Part shown: piece after piece, positions 8,203-17,117 of the stretch
How positions within the stretch are numbered: the first letter of the stretch is position 1
How the letters are laid out: each line of letters starts with the position of its first letter
Source of the DNA: Solibacillus daqui
Lineage (GTDB): Bacteria > Bacillota > Bacilli > Bacillales_A > Planococcaceae
Direction: 5' to 3'
Assembly (NCBI RefSeq): GCF_028747805.1
Contig: NZ_CP114887.1
Span: 861,501-925,500, forward strand
DNA: 64,000 nt
Program-made: the position numbers and the translations under genes
Notes under the pieces: generated by a model
Database searches by the model: none
Seen by the model: the letters and a program-made list of their open reading frames with translations, nothing else
Told to the model about the DNA's origin: nothing

Positions 8203-9111
8203 TTAAGCTTCAATGGTTTCATTTATTAAAGCAGCAATATCAGGGCGGTTTGTAATGATACCCATCGCGCCTTGACGAATTAAGCGATTCATCGTCATTA
8301 AATCGTCAATATCACTATATATTGTTGGGACATTTAAGTCTGCTAAAAACTTTACAAAGCGCGGCGAGTCATAGTTGAAAACACCTGCTTTTAGCGGTAC
8401 AACGAATAAATCGACTTTTGGATGATATAAATGACCGAATTGACTCGTAAATGCTGTCATTGCTTTTTTTACATCGCTTTCACCTGCACCTAATGCAATA
8501 CGGTTTTGTGCGTATAAATTGAAACGGTCGATTTGCTCGCTATATGGGCTTGTTACGATAATTTGATACTGAATATCTAATTCTTCGATTAAGCGCCATA
8601 GTTTTGAAGGCATTAAACTACCTTCATATGTGTCAGGGCTGTCCTGAATAGACACGATAAATAGTTTATTTGGATATATTTCGAATAGTTCACGCAATGT
8701 AACAACTGCAACAGCTTCGTCTTCATATGGGTGTGTGCCGTCAATTGCTTCAAAATGATAGCCGATATTAAGTTGCTTCAGTTCTTCTAATGTTAAATCT
8801 TTAATGTAACCTGCACCGTTTGTTGTACGATCAACAGTCGCGTCATGGAATGCGATAATTTCTTCGTCTTTTGTTAGACGTACGCTTACAGCAAATCCAT
8901 CTACACCATGATTACTCGATTGTTCGAATGCAAGTGATGAGTGTTCAGGAGCTAAAGCAGAGCCCCCATACTGTGCGATAATAATTGGACGTTCAAATTG
9001 TAATGCTTCTTTAGATTCGCGTTTTTGCGGCTTCGAAATAGCTTTGGATCCTGCCCATGCCGCAGCACTCGCCGCAGCAATTGCTAAAGCAACTTTTGTT
9101 TTCTTACCCAT
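8203..9111 (-). CDS. GDPD-fold protein lacking the usual catalytic residues
   Basis: 302 residues with an N-terminal hydrophobic segment (about 7-25), suggesting a membrane anchor with the domain outside. The rest follows the glycerophosphodiester phosphodiesterase fold: PEHS (55-58), GVDGFAVSVRLTKD (69-82), FHD (88-90), RTTNGAGY (95-102), and a C-terminal TNRPD. The active site is broken. The usual HRG is QYG (47-49), the metal-binding E-x-D is A-x-S (74 and 76), and the usual E-x-K strand reads S-I-Q (154-156); only the second catalytic His (89) and the PEH Glu remain. It is probably not an active phosphodiesterase; a binding role is possible but not shown. The frame is intact and there is a good AGGAGG site, so it is not a pseudogene. 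Confidence 0.82.
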   Translation of the reverse strand: MGKKTKVALAIAAASAAAWAGSKAISKPQKRESKEALQFERPIIIAQYGGSALAPEHSSLAFEQSSNHGVDGFAVSVRLTKDEEIIAFHDATVDRTTNGAGYIKDLTLEELKQLNIGYHFEAIDGTHPYEDEAVAVVTLRELFEIYPNKLFIVSIQDSPDTYEGSLMPSKLWRLIEELDIQYQIIVTSPYSEQIDRFNLYAQNRIALGAGESDVKKAMTAFTSQFGHLYHPKVDLFVVPLKAGVFNYDSPRFVKFLADLNVPTIYSDIDDLMTMNRLIRQGAMGIITNRPDIAALINETIEA

Positions 9112-9219
9112 TAAATTCGTCCTCCTCTAACCGTACATTTCTTCTATTAAGGTTATGAAAAATAGAGTGTGAAAAGTGCTTGAACGCATGGAGTGCATAT
9201 TATCACTCTACTCGTTCCT

Positions 9220-9249
9220 ATTATAACGGATAACGACGTCTACTGTCTA
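9220..9249 (-). promoter_or_regulatory. Sigma-A-like promoter for the GDPD-like gene
   Basis: On the minus strand TAGACA (9249-9244), an 18-base spacer and perfect TATAAT (9225-9220). The transcript would have a leader of roughly 100 bases, in which I see no obvious regulatory structure. Confidence 0.5.
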
Positions 9250-9342
9250 AACTCTGTTGCTATCAATTTGCACATTTGGTATTCTTTTAATGGATAATGT
9301 AGTAAAAATTTTGTTCAAATGAGCAGGGATTACTGTTCATTT

Positions 9343-9371
9343 TTGACAATATACGTGGTGGTTTATATGAG
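9343..9371 (+). promoter_or_regulatory. Possible promoter for ylbG
   Basis: Perfect TTGACA (9343-9348), 17 bases, then a poor TATGAG (9366-9371). The -10 overlaps the region just before the ribosome binding site, so this is tentative. Confidence 0.3.
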
Positions 9372-9386
9372 AAAAGAGGGATGTAT

Positions 9387-9659
9387 ATGAATGAAAGACA
9401 AGGTTTGATTGTTTACGTTCATCAATTAAAGCATGCGAAATCGCTGAGGAAATATGGACATGTTAATTTTATTTCACGGAAACAGAAATATGTAGTGATT
9501 TATTGTAACCGTGATGAAATGGAAGCCTTGAAGACAAAAATACAACGCCTTCCATTTGTGAAAGACGTTGTAGAGTCATATCGACCATTTCTTAAAACGG
9601 AATTTGAAAATGCAAAACCAGATAAGGCAAAAGAATACGATTATAAAGTTGGACTTTAA
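9387..9659 (+). CDS. ylbG: YlbG family protein (DUF2129)
   Basis: 90-residue soluble protein of the YlbG (UPF0298/DUF2129) family, unknown function, found in the same place in B. subtilis after ylbF. The start MNERQGLIVYVHQLKHAKSL and LRKYGHVNFISRKQKYVVIY fit the family. I use ATG 9387, which lies 6 bases after AGAGGG; ATG 9381 in the same frame touches that sequence. The last 20 residues are charged and probably disordered. In B. subtilis ylbG lies next to rsmD; here two other genes separate them. Confidence 0.85.
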   Translation: MNERQGLIVYVHQLKHAKSLRKYGHVNFISRKQKYVVIYCNRDEMEALKTKIQRLPFVKDVVESYRPFLKTEFENAKPDKAKEYDYKVGL

Positions 9660-9789
9660 CTTCTTTTAGCTAGTGTTCAAACATCCGCTGAAAGAAGTTA
9701 ATCTTCCGGCGGATATCAAAATTCGGTAAGTAGTTCTTTGCACGGGCGCAAAACAAATCCCAGACACATATACACCCAGACAAAATGAT
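9660..9789. repeat. Intergenic region with a possible half copy of the hairpin repeat
   Basis: No gene is visible. ATCCGC (9683-9688) and GCGGAT (9709-9714) form a 6-bp stem with a 20-base loop. The 3' arm lies in CGGCGGATATCA, which differs by one base from CGGCGGATGTCA of the repeat at 48795-48806. The rest of the element (the CAGATTTTT hairpin) is absent. This could be a decayed copy or chance. Confidence 0.3.
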
Positions 9790-10179
9790 TTATTGCATTG
9801 GTGGTATGTAATGGTTTAGTCGTAAAATACCTATTAAGTATTGATAATATTGATTTGTTTCCGAAAAAATAGAGGAGTGCTTAATTTCGAAAATATTTTC
9901 TAGCTGACCCGCATCTTGGATCGCTTGTTTAAAAATTTCGATGCGCTTCGAAGGTTTTTCTTCGTTAAATGGAATTCCTTCGCGGCAAATATATATTGGC
10001 ATGAATTTGCTTTCGCTGGCTGGTTTAAAAGCTACAGCAAGGGAAGCAACTTGTTGGCCGTTATGATTAGCAGTGAAAATGAACGCGTTATGGAAACGGT
10101 TTTCATTTGTTTTAACTAGCTCGCAAAGCTCGTAAATGTCACCATAACCTTGACCAAGTTCGATAAATTGTTGAATCAT
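9790..10179 (-). CDS. Conserved hypothetical protein, 129 residues
   Basis: Soluble protein with no signal peptide or membrane segment that I can see. The pattern FIELGQGYGDIYELCEL at the start, PIYICREGIP in the middle and YYQYLIGILRLNHYIPPMQ at the end looks like a conserved short Bacillales protein of unknown function, but I cannot name it with certainty. The frame opens at 10233, but AGGATG lies 7 bases before ATG 10179 and the protein body starts there, so I use 10179. It is divergent from the next gene with 52 bases between them, so both promoters must lie in or near that gap. I assign no function. Confidence 0.7.
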   Translation of the reverse strand: MIQQFIELGQGYGDIYELCELVKTNENRFHNAFIFTANHNGQQVASLAVAFKPASESKFMPIYICREGIPFNEEKPSKRIEIFKQAIQDAGQLENIFEIKHSSIFSETNQYYQYLIGILRLNHYIPPMQ

Positions 10180-10231
10180 TATGACACATCCTTTCTTTAC
10201 AATAATATCATGATGCAGGAGGGGAGAGCAC

Positions 10232-11653
10232 ATGAAAATTGCAGTAAGTATTTTTTCCTTTTTAGCAATTTTAATTGGAACCGTACTTTTTATGCAGTTC
10301 CAAGTTTATTCGGATGAAGTAGACTCAATCGAAAAGGGCTATCAATACTCGCAAGAAATTGAAATTGTTTATCATGGCGATAGTTTAGACATTCGCCAGC
10401 ATTTCAAAAACTTACCTACAGAAGAAATTAGTATCGAGTGGCCGAAAAAAGCGATTAATCCGAATTGTTTTATTGAAAATGAAAATAGCTGTGCGCGTTT
10501 AAGTGAAGATTCTTTAACATTTAAAGCAGGTGAAACACGTGCACAATCGATTTCTTATGTTATTCCGTTAGAAAAAGGGTTGCAGTCTAGCAAACTGATG
10601 AAAGATGTGTTCGCAACATTAAAAAAAGGCAATGTCCAGTTTTCTACGGTACATATTTCTACTCAACCTGAAATTCAAGGGGAGTGGGTGACAGGCTTAC
10701 CGTTAATTGGTGAGCAAAAACTAACATTAGTAAATTACACGATGTTTAGTGGGCGTGGTGCAGTAAAAGATTTATACTGGCAAGATGGTGTCATTGATTT
10801 ACAGCATCAATCCGATGTGTTATCCATTTATTCGAAAACAGAAATGAATCCGGCTTTTTATGAAAAACTAAAAACGGTAAATTTTTTAAGTGATGATTAT
10901 TTTGCGGTTATAAATGGAACAAATATGGATAGTTTAGAAGGATATCGAATGTTATTTTTACCGAATCTTACAGTAGAGAAATTACAACATACCGTCGTAA
11001 TATCACAATTAGAAGCAATGTATGAATTCGGTGACAGTCCAAATTGGGTGAAAGAATTAGTTGCCTCTTATTTAACGGGAACTGTATTCGGTAGTGATAA
11101 AACAAAAGAAGTTGCAGCTACGATTACAAATCAAATGACTGATGAACAATTAGATGATTGGTTAGCGCGTTTACAAGCGTTAGAAGGTCAAAAAATGAAT
11201 CCGCAAGTTTTGGATGAGCAATTGTCAGAAGTGCTAGGTGCGTCAACTAAATACATAACGATGAGTGCGACAACAGAAGGTTCTTATCCATTTTTATTTA
11301 ATGACCCACGTGAAATTTATGTCAACTTGCATAAGCAAGAAGCGATTCAAGTGGTATTAAAAGATGGGGAAATATTATATTCCGCAGATTCTTTATTAAA
11401 TGAGTTAGGATATGATGTGAAAACGGGTGAAAACGGGTATTATGTAACGAGTGAAACACGTGCGTTCCGATTCCCACATGACCCAGGCTTCTATGTATTT
11501 AACCAGCGTCGTTATAATACGGTATCAATGCCGATTAAAAAAGTTGCAGGGCAGAATTTCATTGAAGAAGCGTGGTTACAGCGTCTATTTTTAGTCGAGT
11601 TAACAAAATCGGAAAATCGTATTACGATTACAGCACCTGGTGAACAACAATAG
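10232..11653 (+). CDS. Membrane-anchored extracytoplasmic protein of unknown function
   Basis: 473 residues. A hydrophobic helix (about 4-24) acts as signal or anchor; the rest is hydrophilic and probably outside the cell. Residues of about 355-465 contain two beta-rich halves with the pattern of a copper-amine-oxidase-like stalk domain (VVLKDGEILYSADSLLNELG ... NGYYV), often found in wall-associated proteins of Firmicutes; this resemblance is weak and by eye only. No catalytic motif is recognised. A strong AGGAGGGG site precedes the ATG. The gene lies upstream of rsmD and coaD with only 26 bases between, so the three are probably co-transcribed. No such gene stands at this place in B. subtilis. 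Confidence 0.75.
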   Translation: MKIAVSIFSFLAILIGTVLFMQFQVYSDEVDSIEKGYQYSQEIEIVYHGDSLDIRQHFKNLPTEEISIEWPKKAINPNCFIENENSCARLSEDSLTFKAGETRAQSISYVIPLEKGLQSSKLMKDVFATLKKGNVQFSTVHISTQPEIQGEWVTGLPLIGEQKLTLVNYTMFSGRGAVKDLYWQDGVIDLQHQSDVLSIYSKTEMNPAFYEKLKTVNFLSDDYFAVINGTNMDSLEGYRMLFLPNLTVEKLQHTVVISQLEAMYEFGDSPNWVKELVASYLTGTVFGSDKTKEVAATITNQMTDEQLDDWLARLQALEGQKMNPQVLDEQLSEVLGASTKYITMSATTEGSYPFLFNDPREIYVNLHKQEAIQVVLKDGEILYSADSLLNELGYDVKTGENGYYVTSETRAFRFPHDPGFYVFNQRRYNTVSMPIKKVAGQNFIEEAWLQRLFLVELTKSENRITITAPGEQQ

Positions 11654-11679
11654 ACGATTTTAGAAAGATTGGTGAAAAC

Positions 11680-12734
<1,055 letters not shown>

Positions 12735-12735
12735 T

Positions 12736-12785
12736 AAAAAGCTTTTGTGTCAGAGGAATTCCTCTTAGTACACAAAAGCTTTTTT
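12736..12785. terminator. Bidirectional terminator between coaD and ylbJ
   Basis: Perfect 15-base stem AAAAAGCTTTTGTGT / ACACAAAAGCTTTTT around a loop that itself contains the palindrome AGAGGAATTCCTCT. Runs of T on both strands. Confidence 0.92.
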
Positions 12786-13611
12786 ACATGAAAAATAAGA
12801 AAAAGAGCAGTGGGATACATAGGATATAAATCGCACGTAATATAAAATAAGGACGCATTGGAATTTGTGCTGTACGCGCGATAACTACTACTTGTAGATG
12901 GATGCTAAAACTTTGGGTAGTAAGAAGTACAACTATGAAAAATACAAGCCAATCCCCGTACATATGTTGTTGTAGCATCGCTAGTCCATTTGTCATTTCA
13001 AGTAAGCCAGCTGTAAATACTTTGAATATAGTAGGGAGGGTAGTGAAGGATTCAATACTATGAATGACAACGTGATAAATTGTGGTGAAAAATATTAACG
13101 TTATTGCCACTGTAAGAATTGTCGGTGCACTATCACGTATGCTATTTGAAAAAGGCGTTGTTTCTTTGAAATGGGCTACTTCTTGAACCCCTTCCTTTGC
13201 CACAAGGCGAAAAACAACTAGTAACAAGCAGAGTGAAAAGCTATGTATTAACAGTAAATATTGCCAGCTAAACGTAGTAGATTGCAGTAAGTCCTGTCCA
13301 ACAAAACCGAATAGAAATAACGGACTAGGGCTATGACAAATCCCAAGCATTAAAGCCGCTTGACGTTTTGTAAATACTTGTTGTTTTGTGAGCTGTGTAA
13401 TGGTTGCAGCACCTGTAGGAAATCCACCAATCGCGCTTATGAAGTAGGTTTGAAAAAAGGTGAAATAGGAAGCTTTAGAGGAAGTAGTAGTGATGCGAAT
13501 GAGCCAGCTCGTTAAAATTAAATACGGCAATAAATAAGGGAAAAGCGCCTCCATAAAAAGTGTAAATCCTAAATCTACTCCTTCATGCGTAACATCAGGA
13601 AATTGTAACAT
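12784..13611 (-). CDS. ylbJ: Sporulation membrane protein YlbJ, short form with uncertain start
   Basis: 275 residues from the first ATG, with 7-8 hydrophobic helices. SAIGGFPTGAATITQL and the SPSPLFLFGFVG segment match the nucleoside-recognition (Gate) domains of YlbJ, a sigma-E-controlled protein required for spore cortex formation in B. subtilis; the B. subtilis protein is about 400 residues. Family YlbJ begins with an extra hydrophobic helix. In this frame such a helix (IIWKILLCLVLIFL) is encoded upstream of the ATG, back to a stop at 13657-13659, but without an ATG. Either ATT/TTG-like codons near 13651 start translation, or a one-base shift separates the helix from the ATG next to AAAGGATGACG. 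The gene is therefore probably about 14 residues longer than given, or frameshifted. Confidence 0.78.
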   Translation of the reverse strand: MLQFPDVTHEGVDLGFTLFMEALFPYLLPYLILTSWLIRITTTSSKASYFTFFQTYFISAIGGFPTGAATITQLTKQQVFTKRQAALMLGICHSPSPLFLFGFVGQDLLQSTTFSWQYLLLIHSFSLCLLLVVFRLVAKEGVQEVAHFKETTPFSNSIRDSAPTILTVAITLIFFTTIYHVVIHSIESFTTLPTIFKVFTAGLLEMTNGLAMLQQHMYGDWLVFFIVVLLTTQSFSIHLQVVVIARTAQIPMRPYFILRAIYILCIPLLFFLFFM

Positions 13612-13673
13612 TAAAAAAATTAGTACTAAGCATAAAAGGATCTTCCAAATAATTCGTCATCCTTTACAAAGTT

Positions 13674-13702
13674 TTGTCATTCATTCGTTCAAATGCTACA
13701 CT
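13674..13702 (+). promoter_or_regulatory. Sigma-A-like promoter for ylbL
   Basis: TTGTCA (13674-13679), 17 bases, TACACT (13697-13702) with a TGC extended -10 element directly before it. Confidence 0.55.
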
Positions 13703-13703
13703 A

Positions 13704-13732
13704 ATTGTATGCACAGGTAATTTAATTTAGTC
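13704..13732 (-). promoter_or_regulatory. Possible sigma-E promoter for ylbJ
   Basis: On the minus strand CATACAAT (13711-13704) equals the sigma-E -10 consensus; 14 bases upstream is GACTAAA, a poor -35. YlbJ is a sigma-E regulon member in B. subtilis. It abuts the plus-strand promoter of ylbL, so the two may interfere. Confidence 0.4.
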
Positions 13733-13761
13733 TTTCACTGATTTTGGAGGCGTTCGTAAAA

Positions 13762-14811
13762 ATGAACAATAAAGCGAAAATTTCATTAGGAATCTTTTTT
13801 ATCTTTTTAATAGTGATATCTTTTTATCGCTTGGATTATTATATTACAAAACCTGGTGGTACCTATGATGTGAGCGATTTCCTATCCGTTCAAAATGGTG
13901 ATGTGGACGATGAGGGTGCACTATACATGACAACCGTTGCAATGGGACGTGCAACCATTCTCACGTATGCAATGGCGAGTGTTATGGACTATTATGACAT
14001 TGTAAAAATTAACGATGTACGTCAAGAGGAAGAAGATGACGAGGAATATAATGTACGCCAATTAAAATACATGACGGATTCACAGTTTAGTGCAACGTAT
14101 GTCGCGTTTAAACACGCAGGGTTAGATTATCAAGTGACGTATAAAGGGCTCTACGTACTCAATGTGTTAGCAAAAGGTGCGGCAGATGGGCATTTAAAGC
14201 CGGGCGATGAAATTGTTGAAGCAGATGGCAAGCGCATTGATAGTTTAGAAACGTTCCGTGAAATCATTACCCCAAAAACTAATGGGGATCAAATTCGTCT
14301 TGTAGTGAAGCGTAATGACAAACTGATTGATGTTAATTTAGATATTAAAGAAATTCCAGGTTCGGATGGCCGTTATGGGATAGGTATAACCTATTCAGAA
14401 AGTAAATCGATCAAAACCGACCCGAAAGTGAACGTGAAAACGGAAGATATTGGTGGTCCTTCAGCAGGTTTAATGTTTACTTTAGAGCTATTAAATCAGT
14501 TGATTGACGAAGATATTACAAAAGGCTATAACGTGGCAGGTACTGGTGAAATGTTTGAAGATGGTACAGTAGGTCGCATTGGTGGGATTGAGAAAAAGAT
14601 TGTATCAGCAGATAAAAAAGGAGTCGATATTTTCTTTGCGCCTGATGATGAAATAACAGAAGCGATGCTTGAGTATGACCCAAACATCGAATCTAATTAT
14701 GAAACTGCGAAGAAAACAGGCGAAAAAATTAAGACCAACATGAAAATAGTGCCGGTGAAAACGATTGATGATGCACTGGACTATTTGGAAAAATTACAAC
14801 CAAAAAATTAA
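13762..14811 (+). CDS. ylbL: YlbL/SepM-type PDZ-Lon membrane protease
   Basis: 349-residue protein with an N-terminal membrane helix (about 8-24), an extracytoplasmic PDZ domain (about 115-200, LVLAKGAADGHLKPGDEI-like pattern) and a C-terminal Lon-type protease domain. The Ser-Lys dyad is visible: Ser in GGPSAGLMF and Lys in GIEKKIVSADKKG. Relatives are streptococcal SepM, which trims a signalling peptide, and B. subtilis YlbL, linked to degradation of the division inhibitor YneA. I use the ATG at 13762; a TTG at 13744 in frame lies within the ribosome binding site TTTTGGAGG. It meets tmcAL tail to tail with a four-base overlap. Confidence 0.9.
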   Translation: MNNKAKISLGIFFIFLIVISFYRLDYYITKPGGTYDVSDFLSVQNGDVDDEGALYMTTVAMGRATILTYAMASVMDYYDIVKINDVRQEEEDDEEYNVRQLKYMTDSQFSATYVAFKHAGLDYQVTYKGLYVLNVLAKGAADGHLKPGDEIVEADGKRIDSLETFREIITPKTNGDQIRLVVKRNDKLIDVNLDIKEIPGSDGRYGIGITYSESKSIKTDPKVNVKTEDIGGPSAGLMFTLELLNQLIDEDITKGYNVAGTGEMFEDGTVGRIGGIEKKIVSADKKGVDIFFAPDDEITEAMLEYDPNIESNYETAKKTGEKIKTNMKIVPVKTIDDALDYLEKLQPKN

Positions 14812-16016
14812 AAACGGATAGGCGGAGATTTATAATCTTCGTCTATTTTTATATTCGAAAATTGTGCGACCCCTTGTTGGTACATTTGTGTCGCATGTAA
14901 ATCAATTGCTAAAACGGGATCACTAACAGAAGCTACACGACTAATAAGTGGTAACGTAAGAGATTTTTTTATGCTTGAAATATAGCCTTGCCCTTGCTTT
15001 GTCATTCCTAAAATTCGGATATAACTTGGTGTTTTCGTTTGATGTAATTGCTCTTTTGTAACCCCAGTAAAAATATGTGTCAACATACGTTGTAGACGTG
15101 TCCATGTATAACGCTTTGACTTTAAGCTATTCATAAATTCAGCATAGCTATCACTTGTAGCTGCGTGTTTAATGAGTGAATTTTCAAGACCTTCTGCGAC
15201 ATCGGCATATTGTTTTAATTGCTGTGGTGTATGGCGAATAATCGCATATTTTAAAAGTGGCCAAAAGCTTTCCCAACTAGCAAATTGTCCATGGGTTTGC
15301 TGCCAAATTTGAAGTTGCTCTATACTTGCATGAGGTAAAAATTGTGCCACTTCATTTAAGTCTTGTCCGCCAAATAATGCTTGTCGAATACCCGTTGCAC
15401 TAGCGATTTGGCTTGAAGTATCAATCGCATCATAATAGCCTGCAGCAATGCGCTGAATCGTAGCCGGTTGCATAATGCAATGGAGCTGTTTAATTGCTTC
15501 TACATAGTGATAGCCTAAAATATTGTTTGGCTGAGCTAAATCAATGTATGCATTTGGATAATGCTGAGTAAGCTGTTCGTAGGCAATAAACAAGGCTTGT
15601 GGATAGCTTTTACCTTGTTGAACATGTTCTTTAATAATGCTGTTATACAGGTCACGATTGCTTTCAATGACCTCATAAGTATTAATGAAAGGAGTGATTG
15701 TTCCTTGTTCACTTCCGAAAGCAAGATGTTTGCAATGCATGGCCTCTAGTAGTTGAATTGAGCCTGATGCAAACAACGTGGCTTGCGCGGTACTAAAAAT
15801 GTATGGAAGCTCAATAACGATGTCGACACCGCTTTGTAATGCCATTTTTGTGCGATGCCATTTATCAACAAGTGCAGGTTCTCCTCGCTGTAAAAATTGC
15901 CCACTCATTACCGCAACTGCAACATCGGAATTTGTTGTGCGTTTTGCTTCGGTTACATGATGTAAGTGACCGTTGTGAAAAGGATTATATTCTACGACAA
16001 TACCAACAGCTTGCAT
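14808..16016 (-). CDS. tmcAL: tRNA(Met) cytidine acetate ligase TmcAL (YlbM)
   Basis: 402-residue cytoplasmic enzyme that acetylates C34 of elongator tRNA-Met using acetate and ATP, a nucleotidyltransferase-type mechanism. The N-terminus GIVVEYNPFHNGHLHHV holds the HxGH motif, followed by VAVMSGQFLQRGEPALVDKW (about 35-54); the C-terminal half carries the tRNA-binding region. The open frame runs up to 16163, but GGAGG lies 7 bases before the ATG at 16016 and the conserved protein begins there. Length matches the family (about 400). It stands alone on the minus strand between ylbL and yceD. Confidence 0.93.
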   Translation of the reverse strand: MQAVGIVVEYNPFHNGHLHHVTEAKRTTNSDVAVAVMSGQFLQRGEPALVDKWHRTKMALQSGVDIVIELPYIFSTAQATLFASGSIQLLEAMHCKHLAFGSEQGTITPFINTYEVIESNRDLYNSIIKEHVQQGKSYPQALFIAYEQLTQHYPNAYIDLAQPNNILGYHYVEAIKQLHCIMQPATIQRIAAGYYDAIDTSSQIASATGIRQALFGGQDLNEVAQFLPHASIEQLQIWQQTHGQFASWESFWPLLKYAIIRHTPQQLKQYADVAEGLENSLIKHAATSDSYAEFMNSLKSKRYTWTRLQRMLTHIFTGVTKEQLHQTKTPSYIRILGMTKQGQGYISSIKKSLTLPLISRVASVSDPVLAIDLHATQMYQQGVAQFSNIKIDEDYKSPPIRF

Positions 16017-16142
16017 AAATTTCCTCCTTACGATAAAATATTTTTTTATTGGGTACATGATATTTTGGTGAATGTTTTGTTTCAATATGATAGAATGTAA
16101 CTTGATTATAAGCAGGTTTTTAAAGAGTGACAAGAAATTATC

Positions 16143-16171
16143 TTGACATCTTTTTTTGTTCACTATATAAT
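16143..16171 (+). promoter_or_regulatory. Consensus sigma-A promoter for yceD-rpmF
   Basis: Perfect TTGACA (16143-16148), a 17-base spacer and perfect TATAAT (16166-16171), about 30 bases before the yceD start. Expected to be very strong, as befits a ribosomal protein operon. Confidence 0.88.
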
Positions 16172-16200
16172 CAACAGTGTTGTCTCGAGGTGATAAACGA

Positions 16201-16734
16201 ATGAAATGGTCAATTCATCAATTATCGAAGTTTCGAAAAGACGGTATGCCACTTGATACTAATGTCGAGTTGGATAGCGTAAAAGCTCGTAATTTAGATA
16301 TTCGCAACGTTTCACCCGTTCATGTAAAAGGGCTATGTACTTTTGGTGCATCGCAAATGACTTGTCAATTAACGATTAGCGCTACATTGACGCTTCCATG
16401 TGCCCGCACGTGGGAAGATGTTGAATATCCTGTGGAAATCGAGACAGTTGAAGTTTTCAGCTGGGTTGATCCAGAAAACCGCGGGGATGTTGATGGTGAT
16501 ATCCATTATGTTGATGGAGAAGTGATTGACATGAAGCCAGTACTTGAAGAATTGATTCTTCTTGAAGTACCAATGCAAGTATTCAAAGAGAATACCGAAG
16601 GACAAGTGCAAGGCGGTAAAGACTGGTCCTATTCAACGGATGAAGATGTAGAAAAAGCTAAAGAGGTTGACGAACCAAAACTGGATCCAAGACTGGCTGA
16701 TTTAGCTAAGTATTTTGATCAAACAGATGAATAA
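16201..16734 (+). CDS. YceD/DUF177 family protein (YlbN)
   Basis: 177-residue acidic protein of the DUF177 family, usually found next to rpmF and linked in the literature to 23S rRNA accumulation. Seen: the N-terminal [17 protein letters not shown], a central Cys region ([19 protein letters not shown]) and a C-terminal [13 protein letters not shown] use the ATG at 16201, after CGAGGTGAT; the longer frame from 16177 has no ribosome binding site. Co-transcribed with rpmF (23 bases apart) from the consensus promoter upstream. The biochemical role remains unclear. Confidence 0.88.
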   Translation: MKWSIHQLSKFRKDGMPLDTNVELDSVKARNLDIRNVSPVHVKGLCTFGASQMTCQLTISATLTLPCARTWEDVEYPVEIETVEVFSWVDPENRGDVDGDIHYVDGEVIDMKPVLEELILLEVPMQVFKENTEGQVQGGKDWSYSTDEDVEKAKEVDEPKLDPRLADLAKYFDQTDE

Positions 16735-16757
16735 CTATCTGTAAGGAGGTGCCAATA

Positions 16758-16931
16758 ATGGCTGTACCATTTAGAAGAACTTCTAAAACTGCAAAAAGAA
16801 AGCGTCGTACGCATTTCAAATTATCTGTACCTGGTATGGTAGCTTGCCCAAACTGTGGTGAAGCTAAATTATCACACCGCGTGTGCAAAGCTTGCGGACA
16901 ATACAAAGGTAAAGAAGTAGTAGCAAAATAA
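16758..16931 (+). CDS. rpmF: 50S ribosomal protein L32
   Basis: 57-residue L32. The N-terminus [19 protein letters not shown] is the classic basic L32 start, and two CxxC pairs (CPNC and CKAC) form the zinc ribbon, so this is the zinc-containing form. The AAGGAGGTG site lies 8 bases before the ATG at 16758; an in-frame GTG at 16749 is part of that site. A long perfect hairpin terminator follows, ending the yceD-rpmF transcript. Confidence 0.98.
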   Translation: MAVPFRRTSKTAKRKRRTHFKLSVPGMVACPNCGEAKLSHRVCKACGQYKGKEVVAK

Positions 16932-16950
16932 TTCAGTATTTTGCTCATGC

Positions 16951-16992
16951 AAGACTAGTTAAGAGGCCATGGCTCTTAACTAGTCTTTTTTC
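16951..16992 (+). terminator. Strong terminator after rpmF
   Basis: Stem of about 15 bases (AAGACTAGTTAAGAG / CTCTTAACTAGTCTT) with a small CCATGG-containing loop and a T run. Confidence 0.93.
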
Positions 16993-17117
16993 TATTTCCC
17001 TCTCTTTTGCGCAAATTATTGTAAAATCATTTTTGCTCGCGTACTATTAATATTGTTAGAAAATTTCATTATTTTATATTAAGGTAAATAATTTGAAGGT
17101 GATACGGGGGATGGAAA

